The translations under genes and the position numbers were made by a program. The notes beneath the pieces were generated by a model. It had not been told where the DNA came from and did not search any database. It saw only the letters and a program-made list of their open reading frames with translations. Below, piece by piece: positions 1 through 6,389 of a stretch of DNA of 22,215 nucleotides (positions within the stretch are counted from its first letter, which is position 1; every line of letters begins with the position of its first letter). The stretch lies in assembly GCA_902491795.1 (NCBI GenBank), contig CABUIX010000040.1, forward strand, positions 1 through 22,215, given 5' to 3'. The DNA comes from an uncultured Bacteroidales bacterium (lineage in GTDB: Bacteria > Bacteroidota > Bacteroidia > Bacteroidales > UBA932).

Positions 1-147
1 GTGGGAGGTCGGTCGGTGCAACAGGTGAATTGCAGGAACTATTGCTGCCGTTCGTGCCGGGGCGCATGTGCCGCTGTCATCTCTGTCCCCGTCCCCACCA
101 TGCCGCCAGTCGCGGTCGCCTCTGCCTAATGTCATCGTTCCCTTCAT

Positions 148-221
148 GTCGCCGCCATCCGCAGGTGCCACTCGTCCGGCGTTTGGTTTGGGATGAGCCA
201 TCCTCGCGGCACCGCGGCCGG
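148..221. repeat. 74-base intergenic repeat, unit A
   Basis: This 74-base unit matches unit B (280-353) at 70 of 74 positions by direct comparison. It begins GTCGCCGCCATCC and ends with the GC-rich inverted repeat CGCGG-CA-CCGCG followed by GCCGG. It is preceded at 131-147 by GTCATCGTTCCCTTCAT, a 17-base module that recurs near the right end of the window (21882-21898 and 21924-21940). I see no gene here. The minus strand has an open frame through the unit, but the differences between units alter the predicted amino acids, which argues against coding. This is an intergenic repeat of unknown origin. Confidence 0.75.
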
Positions 222-279
222 CACGTCTCTGCCTGTTGTTCCAGCCGTTCCGGAGAGTCCGTTCATCTCGCATGCTATC

Positions 280-353
280 GTCGCCGCCATCCGCAGGTGC
301 CACTCGTCAGGCGTTTGGATCGGGAAGAGCCATCCTCGCGGCACCGCGGCCGG
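280..353. repeat. 74-base intergenic repeat, unit B
   Basis: This is the second copy of the 74-base unit, in the same orientation and 132 bases after unit A, with four substitutions. It is preceded at 261-280 by GTTCATCTCGCATG plus six further bases; that module returns at 21911-21930 with 18 of 20 bases identical. The spacing (one 58-base spacer, only two copies) and the lack of dyad-repeat regularity do not suit CRISPR. The modules are shuffled relative to each other between the two window ends, so the family is mosaic rather than a simple duplication. Confidence 0.75.
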
Positions 354-518
354 TCGGCAGTGGCTGGTGCTTCATCAGGGGCAGAGTCTGTAGTCAGTGG
401 AGAAGCGACTAGACTGCGGAGAAGGTGCATACAGGGCAATGGAGACCAGAGGGCTTCCTGCCGCAGATTAGTGTGCTGGTTGAGAAAGAATGTGCGGCAG
501 TCAGGCCGGGGCATGAAA
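354..518. other. gene-free stretch with an inverted repeat
   Basis: There is no supportable gene between the repeats and the DUF5020 terminator. The clearest structure is an 8-base inverted repeat, CTGCCGCA (458-465) with TGCGGCAG (493-500), enclosing 27 bases. It lies just beyond the terminator hairpin at 519-563, so about 105 bases here could fold. No promoter box was found that would make it an RNA gene, and its role is unknown. Confidence 0.4.
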
Positions 519-563
519 AATCCTGCCCTAAAGCCATGCCCAGTGTGGGCAAAGGGCAGGATT
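519..563 (-). terminator. terminator of the DUF5020 gene
   Basis: AATCCTGCCCT (519-529) pairs perfectly with AGGGCAGGATT (553-563), an 11-base-pair stem. Within its loop GCCCA-GTG-TGGGC (538-550) forms a second hairpin. Read on the minus strand the outer stem ends in a run of five T (two of them inside the stem). It starts 20 bases after the stop codon of the gene at 583-1350, so it is best read as that gene's intrinsic terminator, with an unusual hairpin nested in the loop. Confidence 0.75.
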
Positions 564-582
564 CGTTATTGTTCGTCTTGTG

Positions 583-1350
583 TCAGAATACCCACTTGAT
601 TCCGGCGCAAGGGCGGCACCAGAATCCGCGCGCCGTACCGAAGTCCCAGGAGAGCTCGACTTCTCCTCCGACATTAAGATTGTCGCAGCCGAAGTGGCGT
701 CCGACATTGTACCATAGCTGGGGCTCGGAGATGAAGACACAATGAGAAGTCTGAGGCAGGATTTCTCCGTAATGATCTGTCAGAAGAGTGTGGTCTTCCC
801 ACCAGAAGTCGGCAAATCCGGTGAAGGTCAGGCCTGTGAGGCCGAAAAGGTCCTTCATCGTCCAGGCAGCTGTGAACTGCATGGGCACTTGGCTGCGCAT
901 ATTCTGGTCGGTGTATGTGATATATTTGTAGAGGACCTTGATGTTCAGGGTGTTCCTGAAGTCCTGACTGTGGATGAACCAGTCTATTCCGGCAAGGAAT
1001 GCATTGTTGATCGTGTAGCCGCGATAGACACCGCCGTCATATTCCACATGGACACTGAACGGAGCCAGAGCCGTGTCCTGCCAGAAATTCAGACATCTCG
1101 AAATCTCAAGATAGGTCCCGCTTGGTGCTACAACCTCTCCGGCGTCATTCTTTGAATTGAAGTCGTGGTCGATGAAAAAGAATGTGTTTCCCCAATTGTC
1201 TCCGTAGAATCCTTCAAGCGTGGTGGTGACATGCTGGCGGTCAGGGCCAAAGTCATACTGTATCTGCAGATTTGTCTGAGCGTTTGCCCGGGTGCCCGCG
1301 AGCAGTGCAACTGCGGCTGCTGCAGCGGAAAGTATCGATATGGTTTTCAT
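583..1350 (-). CDS. DUF5020 family outer-membrane protein (Tsx-like)
   Basis: This 255-residue protein resembles the Bacteroidota DUF5020 family, which is related to nucleoside-specific Tsx channels; the substrate is unknown. It has a clear Sec signal peptide: lysine at residue 2, a hydrophobic Ala/Leu/Val core, and a likely cleavage after A-N-A at residue 24, leaving Gln25. The mature part alternates aromatic and polar residues as in beta-barrel strands and ends in W-V-F, the C-terminal phenylalanine usual for outer-membrane barrels. The frame is open further upstream, but I place the start at 1350 because the signal peptide begins there and a TAnnTTTG promoter box lies 9 bases before it. 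The gene is monocistronic, divergent from rnr, and closed by a terminator. Confidence 0.8.
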   Translation of the reverse strand: MKTISILSAAAAAVALLAGTRANAQTNLQIQYDFGPDRQHVTTTLEGFYGDNWGNTFFFIDHDFNSKNDAGEVVAPSGTYLEISRCLNFWQDTALAPFSVHVEYDGGVYRGYTINNAFLAGIDWFIHSQDFRNTLNIKVLYKYITYTDQNMRSQVPMQFTAAWTMKDLFGLTGLTFTGFADFWWEDHTLLTDHYGEILPQTSHCVFISEPQLWYNVGRHFGCDNLNVGGEVELSWDFGTARGFWCRPCAGIKWVF

Positions 1351-1359
1351 AAACGGGCG

Positions 1360-1367
1360 CAAATTTA
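1360..1367 (-). promoter_or_regulatory. promoter -7 box of the DUF5020 gene
   Basis: The minus strand reads TAAATTTG, matching the Bacteroidetes -7 consensus TAnnTTTG. A TTG lies 19 bases upstream of it, near the expected -33 position. Only 9 bases separate the box from the ATG at 1350, so the transcript should begin a few bases before the start codon. Confidence 0.7.
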
Positions 1368-1500
1368 TATAAAATTTCATTTTGTCCAATGCGCACTTTC
1401 TCCTGTTGCGTGTCTGCGGCATGTAGCCGGAAGGACAAACCTCTCGCCGGCCGCATGCAAATTGCCTGTGTGTGCAAAGGCGGAATTCAGAACTATTTGC

Positions 1501-1508
1501 TAAATTTG
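1501..1508 (+). promoter_or_regulatory. promoter -7 box of rnr
   Basis: TAAATTTG matches TAnnTTTG and lies 7 bases before the rnr ATG at 1516. No convincing -33 TTTG is present at the usual distance. The predicted 5' leader is only a few bases. Confidence 0.6.
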
Positions 1509-1515
1509 CGCATAT

Positions 1516-3708
1516 ATGAAGCAGAAGCTTACCAAGGGCCGCAAGCAGATGCGGCAGGGCCGAAAGAGACAGGAGGCCAGGAAAACCTTGCCGACGGTTA
1601 CGGGAAAGGTTCAGATGACCCGCGAAGGGTACATTTTTGTCATAGTTGAAGGCCAAGACGATGATGTCTTCGTCAAGGCTTCAAAGACCAGGCATGCACT
1701 TGACGGGGATACTGTCAAGGTAGTAATAACCAGGGACAAGCCGGCAAAAGACGACAAGCGCCGTCGCGAGGGAGAGGTAGTGGAGATTGTCGAGCGTTCC
1801 GGAAAGCCGTTCGTGGGCATATATCATACAGCCGGAAACCAGGCCTGGGTCCTGATGCAGAGCCGGTCCATGCCGTATGACATCTCCGTGGACCCTGCCG
1901 AAGCGTCAGCCAAGGGCGCCGAACCCGGAATGAAGGTTGCCGCAGTCGTTGAAGGCTGGAAAAGGTCGGAGAACAATCCTTTCGGAGTGATTGTCGATGT
2001 CCTCGGAGTGCCGGGGCAGAATGATACCGAGATGCATGCGATACTTGCCGAGTTCAATCTCCCTTACAGGTTTGAGCCCGAGGTGGAAAATGCCGCGGAC
2101 AAGATTTCCGACGTGATTTCCGAAGAAGACCTGAAAGGACGCAAGGATTTCCGTGACAGGATGACTTTCACTATAGACCCTGCTGATGCAAAGGATTTCG
2201 ATGATGCCCTTTCGTTCGAGCGTCTGGAGAACGGGAATTATGAGATTGGTGTTCACATAGCCGACGTGTCGCATTATGTCACTCCCGAAAGCATTGTGGA
2301 CAAGGAGGCCCGCATGCGCGGAACTTCGGTCTATCTGGTAGACCGTACCGTGCCGATGCTGCCGGAAAAGCTTTGCAACAAGCTCTGCTCTTTGCGTCCG
2401 GATGAGGACAAGCTCGTGTTCTCAACGGTATTTGAGATGACCCCCAAGGCGGAGGTCGTTTCCCGCTGGATAGGCCGGGCCGTAATCCGTTCCAACCGCA
2501 GGCTGAACTATGACGAGGCTCAGAAGATGATTGAGGCGGAAACTGTTCCTGAATCCGACAGCCTCGCACTTGCAATCCGGGAGCTCAACCGTCTGGCAGG
2601 CATCATGAAGGCTGCAGAAAGAAAGGCCGGTGCAATCGATTTCGACCGTCCGGAGATGAAGGTCCTCGTTGACGAGACAGGCAAGCCGATAGAAGTATAT
2701 GAGAAGATTTCCAAGGAGGCGAACTGGCTGATCGAAGAGTTCATGCTGCTGTCCAACAGGACTGTCGCGGAATACGCTGCGACTGCAGGCAGGATGAACG
2801 GTGTCCCTGCAAAGAATCCCAAGACATTCGTTTACCGTATCCACGGCGAACCCAATGAGGTGAAGCTTGAAGGTCTCAGGATATTTGCGAAGGGATTCGG
2901 CTACAGGGTCGAGAACGCCCAGGGCCACGACATTGCAAAAGAACTGAACAGCCTGCTCGAGTCGGCGAAGGGCAAGCCCGAATATGCCGCGCTTGAAAAT
3001 CTTGCTTTGCGCTCAATGGCAAAGGCAATCTACAGTACCGACAATATCGGGCATTTCGGCCTTGCATTCAAGTTCTATACTCATTTCACCTCGCCTATAC
3101 GCCGTTATCCGGACCTGATGGTACATCGTCTGCTTGCCCGTTATCTTGCCGGAGGAGACAGTGTCCCCAAGGAGAAATATGAAGACGAGTGCCGTTATGC
3201 TTCTGAACGCGAGCTGGTCGCTGCCGATGCCGAACGCACTTCGGTCAAGTACAAGCTCGTGGAATTCATGCAGGACAAGGTGGGGCAGGAGTTCGACGGT
3301 GCGGTTTCCGGAATTACCGAGTGGGGAATGTATGTGGAGATCGAACCGACGAAGATTGAGGGAATGGTTTCCCTGCGTGAGATCAAGTCTGATTTCTTTA
3401 CATTTGACGAAGAGCGCTACAGGCTTGTCGGGCGCCGCACTCACAAGATATACCGTCTTGGAGACAAGGTGCGCATTAAGGTTGTCAACGCAAATCTGGA
3501 ACAGCGTCTGCTCGACTATGAACTGATCGAGGACCTTTCGGCAGAAAGCCGTACGGCAGATGCAGATGTTCCTGACGAGACACCGGAAGATGCCCGGATT
3601 GATGAAGACCGTCCCGGAAGAGGCAGGAAGACCAGGCCCGGCAGCCGGAGAGGGGACCATTCGAAGAGGGCATCGTCAAGGACATCCACCAAAAAGAAGA
3701 GGCCGTAG
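1516..3708 (+). CDS. rnr: ribonuclease R
   Basis: RNase R is a processive 3'-to-5' hydrolytic exoribonuclease of the RNase II family that degrades structured RNA. The 730-residue protein has a basic N-terminus (residues 1-30), an OB-type cold-shock region (about 30-150), the RNB catalytic domain, an S1 RNA-binding domain (about 592-672) and a tail that turns from acidic to strongly Lys/Arg-rich, as is common in RNase R. The catalytic aspartates are visible as D221, D227, D229 and D230, with the same spacing as D201/D207/D209/D210 of E. coli RNase II. It is shorter than E. coli RNase R (813 residues), mainly at the N-terminus. The start at 1516 is supported by the promoter box 7 bases upstream. 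It converges on rsgA with an 11-base gap and no visible terminator. Confidence 0.95.
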   Translation: MKQKLTKGRKQMRQGRKRQEARKTLPTVTGKVQMTREGYIFVIVEGQDDDVFVKASKTRHALDGDTVKVVITRDKPAKDDKRRREGEVVEIVERSGKPFVGIYHTAGNQAWVLMQSRSMPYDISVDPAEASAKGAEPGMKVAAVVEGWKRSENNPFGVIVDVLGVPGQNDTEMHAILAEFNLPYRFEPEVENAADKISDVISEEDLKGRKDFRDRMTFTIDPADAKDFDDALSFERLENGNYEIGVHIADVSHYVTPESIVDKEARMRGTSVYLVDRTVPMLPEKLCNKLCSLRPDEDKLVFSTVFEMTPKAEVVSRWIGRAVIRSNRRLNYDEAQKMIEAETVPESDSLALAIRELNRLAGIMKAAERKAGAIDFDRPEMKVLVDETGKPIEVYEKISKEANWLIEEFMLLSNRTVAEYAATAGRMNGVPAKNPKTFVYRIHGEPNEVKLEGLRIFAKGFGYRVENAQGHDIAKELNSLLESAKGKPEYAALENLALRSMAKAIYSTDNIGHFGLAFKFYTHFTSPIRRYPDLMVHRLLARYLAGGDSVPKEKYEDECRYASERELVAADAERTSVKYKLVEFMQDKVGQEFDGAVSGITEWGMYVEIEPTKIEGMVSLREIKSDFFTFDEERYRLVGRRTHKIYRLGDKVRIKVVNANLEQRLLDYELIEDLSAESRTADADVPDETPEDARIDEDRPGRGRKTRPGSRRGDHSKRASSRTSTKKKRP

Positions 3709-3719
3709 GAGAAGCCGGT

Positions 3720-4733
3720 TCAGCGGAATTTCTTGTCGTCCTCCAGCATCCCCAGATAGGAGTTGTAGCGTTCAACGCTTATGCTGCCCTCGTCGAGGGC
3801 GGCTTTGACGGCACATCCGGGCTCATGGGTATGCGTGCAGGGCACGAATCTGCACTGGTCGGCAACCCTGAGCATCTCCGGGAAGTATCTGTATATCTCA
3901 TCCTTGTCAATGTCCACAAGGCCGAAGCCTCTGAGCCCTGGGGCATCGATTGCGTAGCTTCCCCGGACTGGAGACTTGTTCTCCTGCGGCTCTGTTTCGC
4001 GGACAGCACCGTCCAGATTGAGCCGGTACATCTCGTACAGTGAAGTCGTGTGCTTTCCCTGCAGATGAGCCTCGGAAATAAGGCCTGTCTTGGGATTCTG
4101 CGAGGGGTCCATTGCCTTTATCAGACTGGATTTGCCGACGCCCGATTCTCCGGTGAAAAGGCTGAGCTTTCCTCTGCACAGCTCCCGCAGTTCTCCGATT
4201 CCTTCTCCGGTCGGGGCCGATGTCCGCAGGACCCTGTATCCTGCCTGCGTGTATATCCTGGCAAAGTCCTCCACTTGATCAGGCACTTCGCTTGCGTACA
4301 TGTCCACTTTGTTGAGCAGAATGACGGCGGGAATGCCGTAGATCTCGCATGTCACCAGAATCCTGTCAAGGAACGGCAACTTTATCTCCGGGAAATAAAG
4401 GCTGACAGTCACCAGCACCTGGTCGAGGTTGGCAGCGATAACATGTGACTGCCTCGACAGGTTGGTCGAACGGCGTATCAGGTAGTTCCGTCGGGGCAGC
4501 ACTTCCTTTATTACGGCCGGACGGGTTTCGTCAGGGCTTTCTCCGCAGGTGTAAATCACCCTGTCCCCGACAGCAACAGGATTGGTGGCCGTGCCGTGCT
4601 CAAGCCGCACCTTGCCCCGCAGTACTGCCGGAAAAAGTTCCCATTCAGGAAGGCGGCTCAGCAGGAAATGGCTCCCGGCGTTTTTAACCACCGTTGCTTC
4701 TCCTGTAATCATCTGTTCGGTTTCCGGCGTCAT
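3720..4733 (-). CDS. rsgA: ribosome small subunit-dependent GTPase A
   Basis: RsgA is a circularly permuted GTPase that checks late 30S subunit assembly. In this 337-residue protein an N-terminal OB fold (about residues 8-95) is followed by the permuted order of GTPase motifs: G4 N-K-V-D at 141-144, then the P-loop GESGVGKSS at 195-203, then G3 D-A-P-G at 263-266. The C-terminal zinc site C294-x4-C299-x-H301-x5-C307 is intact. Three in-frame ATG codons are possible. 4805 overlaps the upstream synthase gene by 50 bases; 4733 starts 22 bases after that gene's stop and is preferred; 4712 is also possible and lies in a repeated sequence. The gene is probably cotranscribed with the polyprenyl synthase. 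Confidence 0.93.
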   Translation of the reverse strand: MTPETEQMITGEATVVKNAGSHFLLSRLPEWELFPAVLRGKVRLEHGTATNPVAVGDRVIYTCGESPDETRPAVIKEVLPRRNYLIRRSTNLSRQSHVIAANLDQVLVTVSLYFPEIKLPFLDRILVTCEIYGIPAVILLNKVDMYASEVPDQVEDFARIYTQAGYRVLRTSAPTGEGIGELRELCRGKLSLFTGESGVGKSSLIKAMDPSQNPKTGLISEAHLQGKHTTSLYEMYRLNLDGAVRETEPQENKSPVRGSYAIDAPGLRGFGLVDIDKDEIYRYFPEMLRVADQCRFVPCTHTHEPGCAVKAALDEGSISVERYNSYLGMLEDDKKFR

Positions 4734-4742
4734 CTGTTCGGT
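4709..4742 (-). repeat. 13-base direct repeat carrying two rsgA start codons
   Basis: TCATCTGTTCGGT occurs at 4709-4721 and 4730-4742, a 21-base period that keeps the reading frame. On the minus strand each copy reads ACCGAACAG followed by ATG, so the two candidate starts (4733 and 4712) have identical upstream sequence. The extra peptide is M-T-P-E-T-E-Q. Confidence 0.8.
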
Positions 4743-4755
4743 ATTGCGGACTCTT

Positions 4756-5736
4756 CTATTTTGCCCTTCCGACGAGTTTTTCCGCAAAGTCCTGCAGCAC
4801 GTCAAGCTGCTGCTGCGTGAGTCCTGAATTTTTCACGGAATCCATGGCTTTCGCAGTAAAATGCAGTATTTCCGCTTTTGCGTCCTTGTCTACCCCGAGA
4901 TCGATGTAAAGCTGTTTTACGGCTGCAATCTTTGCCTTTTTCTCTGAATCTGACAGTGCTGGCATCGCGAACGCCTCGAGAAAGACGTTCTTGTCGCTGC
5001 TCTTCTCCACGGCCCTCACGGTGAGCCAGCTCTTCTTGCTGTTCACGATGTCGCCTCCTATGGGCTTGCCGAACACCTTTTCGTCTCCGAAGGCGTCCAG
5101 ATAGTCATCGGCGACCTGGAATGCCATCCCGAGCTGGTATCCGTAGTCGTAAAGAGAATCACATAGTTCCGGTGAGGCTCCTCCGACCAGGGCTCCCATC
5201 TTCGCCGAGCATGCAATCAGCACAGCTGTCTTCAGCCCTATCATCTTGTTGTATTCGTCCATGGAAACCGTTTCCTGGCTCTCGAAGTCCATGTCGTACT
5301 GCTGGCCCTCGCAGACTTCCACTGTGGTGCGGAAAAACAGGTTCATAACTTCCGGGAGCACTTTTTCCGGAGCTTTCGAAATTCGCTTGTAGGCATCGAT
5401 GAGCATCACGTCGCCTGAAAGGATTGCCGTACTTTCGTTCCACTTTGTCCAGACTGTGGGTACGCCGCGCCTCAGCGGCGAGCGGTCCATGATGTCGTCG
5501 TGCATCAGCGTGAACGAGTGAAAGACCTCGAGGGCCGCCGCCGGGGAGAGAATCTCTTCGCCGAACTTGTCGCTGAAGAAGGAATAGGCGGTAAGGCAGA
5601 GTCTTGGCCGCAGCCTTTTGCCTCCTATTTCAATCATGTAGCGCAGGGGGTCGTAAAGGCCTGCAGGTTCGCTTGTGAAAGTTATGTCTCGGAATATCTC
5701 CTTGACATGCTGGTCAATCTGGCTTTCAGTAATCAT
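4756..5736 (-). CDS. polyprenyl (short-chain isoprenyl) diphosphate synthase
   Basis: This is a trans-isoprenyl diphosphate synthase that condenses isopentenyl diphosphate onto allylic diphosphates to supply quinone and carrier lipids. The 326-residue protein has G-G-K-R-L-R-P at 38-44, the first aspartate-rich motif D-D-I-M-D at 80-84 and the second D-D-Y-L-D at 210-214, so it should be active. The residue five before the first motif is Phe75; in this family an aromatic residue there usually limits the product to about C15-C20, so farnesyl or geranylgeranyl diphosphate is inferred rather than a long-chain product. The start at 5736 is fixed by the promoter box 5 bases upstream. It is the first gene of a two-gene unit with rsgA and divergent from rdgB. 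Confidence 0.9.
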   Translation of the reverse strand: MITESQIDQHVKEIFRDITFTSEPAGLYDPLRYMIEIGGKRLRPRLCLTAYSFFSDKFGEEILSPAAALEVFHSFTLMHDDIMDRSPLRRGVPTVWTKWNESTAILSGDVMLIDAYKRISKAPEKVLPEVMNLFFRTTVEVCEGQQYDMDFESQETVSMDEYNKMIGLKTAVLIACSAKMGALVGGASPELCDSLYDYGYQLGMAFQVADDYLDAFGDEKVFGKPIGGDIVNSKKSWLTVRAVEKSSDKNVFLEAFAMPALSDSEKKAKIAAVKQLYIDLGVDKDAKAEILHFTAKAMDSVKNSGLTQQQLDVLQDFAEKLVGRAK

Positions 5737-5741
5737 AATTG

Positions 5742-5749
5742 CAAAGATA
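5742..5749 (-). promoter_or_regulatory. promoter -7 box of the polyprenyl synthase gene
   Basis: The minus strand reads TATCTTTG, matching TAnnTTTG, followed by only CAATT and then the ATG at 5736. The transcript is predicted to begin at or within two bases of the start codon. It sits 12 bases from the opposing rdgB box, so the two promoters overlap and probably compete. Confidence 0.7.
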
Positions 5750-5761
5750 TGATTTTTCCGC

Positions 5762-5769
5762 TACTTTTG
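5762..5769 (+). promoter_or_regulatory. promoter -7 box of rdgB
   Basis: TACTTTTG matches TAnnTTTG, with TTG at 5739-5741 (20-base spacing) as a likely -33 element. Five bases separate the box from the ATG at 5775, predicting a leaderless or near-leaderless mRNA. Confidence 0.7.
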
Positions 5770-5774
5770 TGGCC

Positions 5775-6389
5775 ATGAAGATCGTATTTGCTACAGGCAA
5801 CAAAGGCAAGCTGCGCGAGGCGGCCGAGATTCTTGGCCCGGGTCACGAGGTCCTTTCCCCGGCCGAACTCGGGATTGACGGGGATGTTGAGGAAACGGGA
5901 GCAACCCTGCAGGAGAACTCCAGAATCAAGGCACGCTTCATCAACGGAGCCTGCGGAATAGACTGCTTTGCCGATGACACGGGGCTTGAGGTTGACTCCC
6001 TTGGAGGTGCTCCGGGAATCTATTCGGCACGATATGCCGGAGAAGGCCATGACAGTGAGGCCAATATGTCAAAGTTGCTTTCAGAACTTGCGAAACTCGG
6101 CCCCGAAGCAGACAGAAAGGCCCGTTTCCGCACTGTGGTCACCCTGATTCTGAACGGTGAGGAACATTTTTTCGAGGGTACCCTTGAGGGCCGCATTGCC
6201 TTGTCCCGTTCGGGGCGCGGAGGATTCGGCTATGATCCGATATTCATTCCTGATGCGGCCGAACTTGAGGCTGCCGGCATCCGGGCAGCCGCCGGGACTA
6301 CTTTGGCTGAACTCTCCGAGGAGGAGAAGAATGCCATCTCCCACCGCGGGAAGGCGGTCAGGGCTATGGCTGCCTTTCTTGCCAGATGA
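5775..6389 (+). CDS. rdgB: non-canonical purine NTP pyrophosphatase (RdgB/HAM1)
   Basis: RdgB hydrolyses dITP/ITP and dXTP/XTP to monophosphates, keeping deaminated purines out of DNA and RNA. The 204-residue product begins with the family's nucleotide-binding signature F-A-T-G-N-x-x-K-L-R-E (residues 5-15). It carries F-A-D-D-T-G-L-E-V with the catalytic Asp pair, the L-x-G-x-P-G-I-Y-S-A-R-Y-A-G loop, G-F-G-Y-D-P-I-F near 150 and S-H-R-G-K-A near the C-terminus. An in-frame ATG at 5739 would run through the promoter box; the ATG at 5775 begins exactly at the conserved N-terminus. Its last 26 bases overlap the end of the convergent U32 gene. Confidence 0.95.
   Translation: MKIVFATGNKGKLREAAEILGPGHEVLSPAELGIDGDVEETGATLQENSRIKARFINGACGIDCFADDTGLEVDSLGGAPGIYSARYAGEGHDSEANMSKLLSELAKLGPEADRKARFRTVVTLILNGEEHFFEGTLEGRIALSRSGRGGFGYDPIFIPDAAELEAAGIRAAAGTTLAELSEEEKNAISHRGKAVRAMAAFLAR

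Noticed and set aside
144..344. Small minus-strand frame through the left repeats, with similar peptides in the right-end frame at 21629-22033
   Set aside because: The similarity reflects the DNA repeat. Changes between copies mostly alter amino acids, the right-end frame runs into the FKBP gene and its terminator, and there is no promoter or start context.
131..353. CRISPR array
   Set aside because: There are only two 74-base copies with one 58-base spacer, mosaic modules and no cas genes in the window.
1351..1656. Longer N-terminus for the DUF5020 protein (frame open to 1656)
   Set aside because: The extension would overlap rnr and its promoter, and would place the signal peptide inside the protein; the ATG at 1350 is at the signal peptide and 9 bases from a promoter box.
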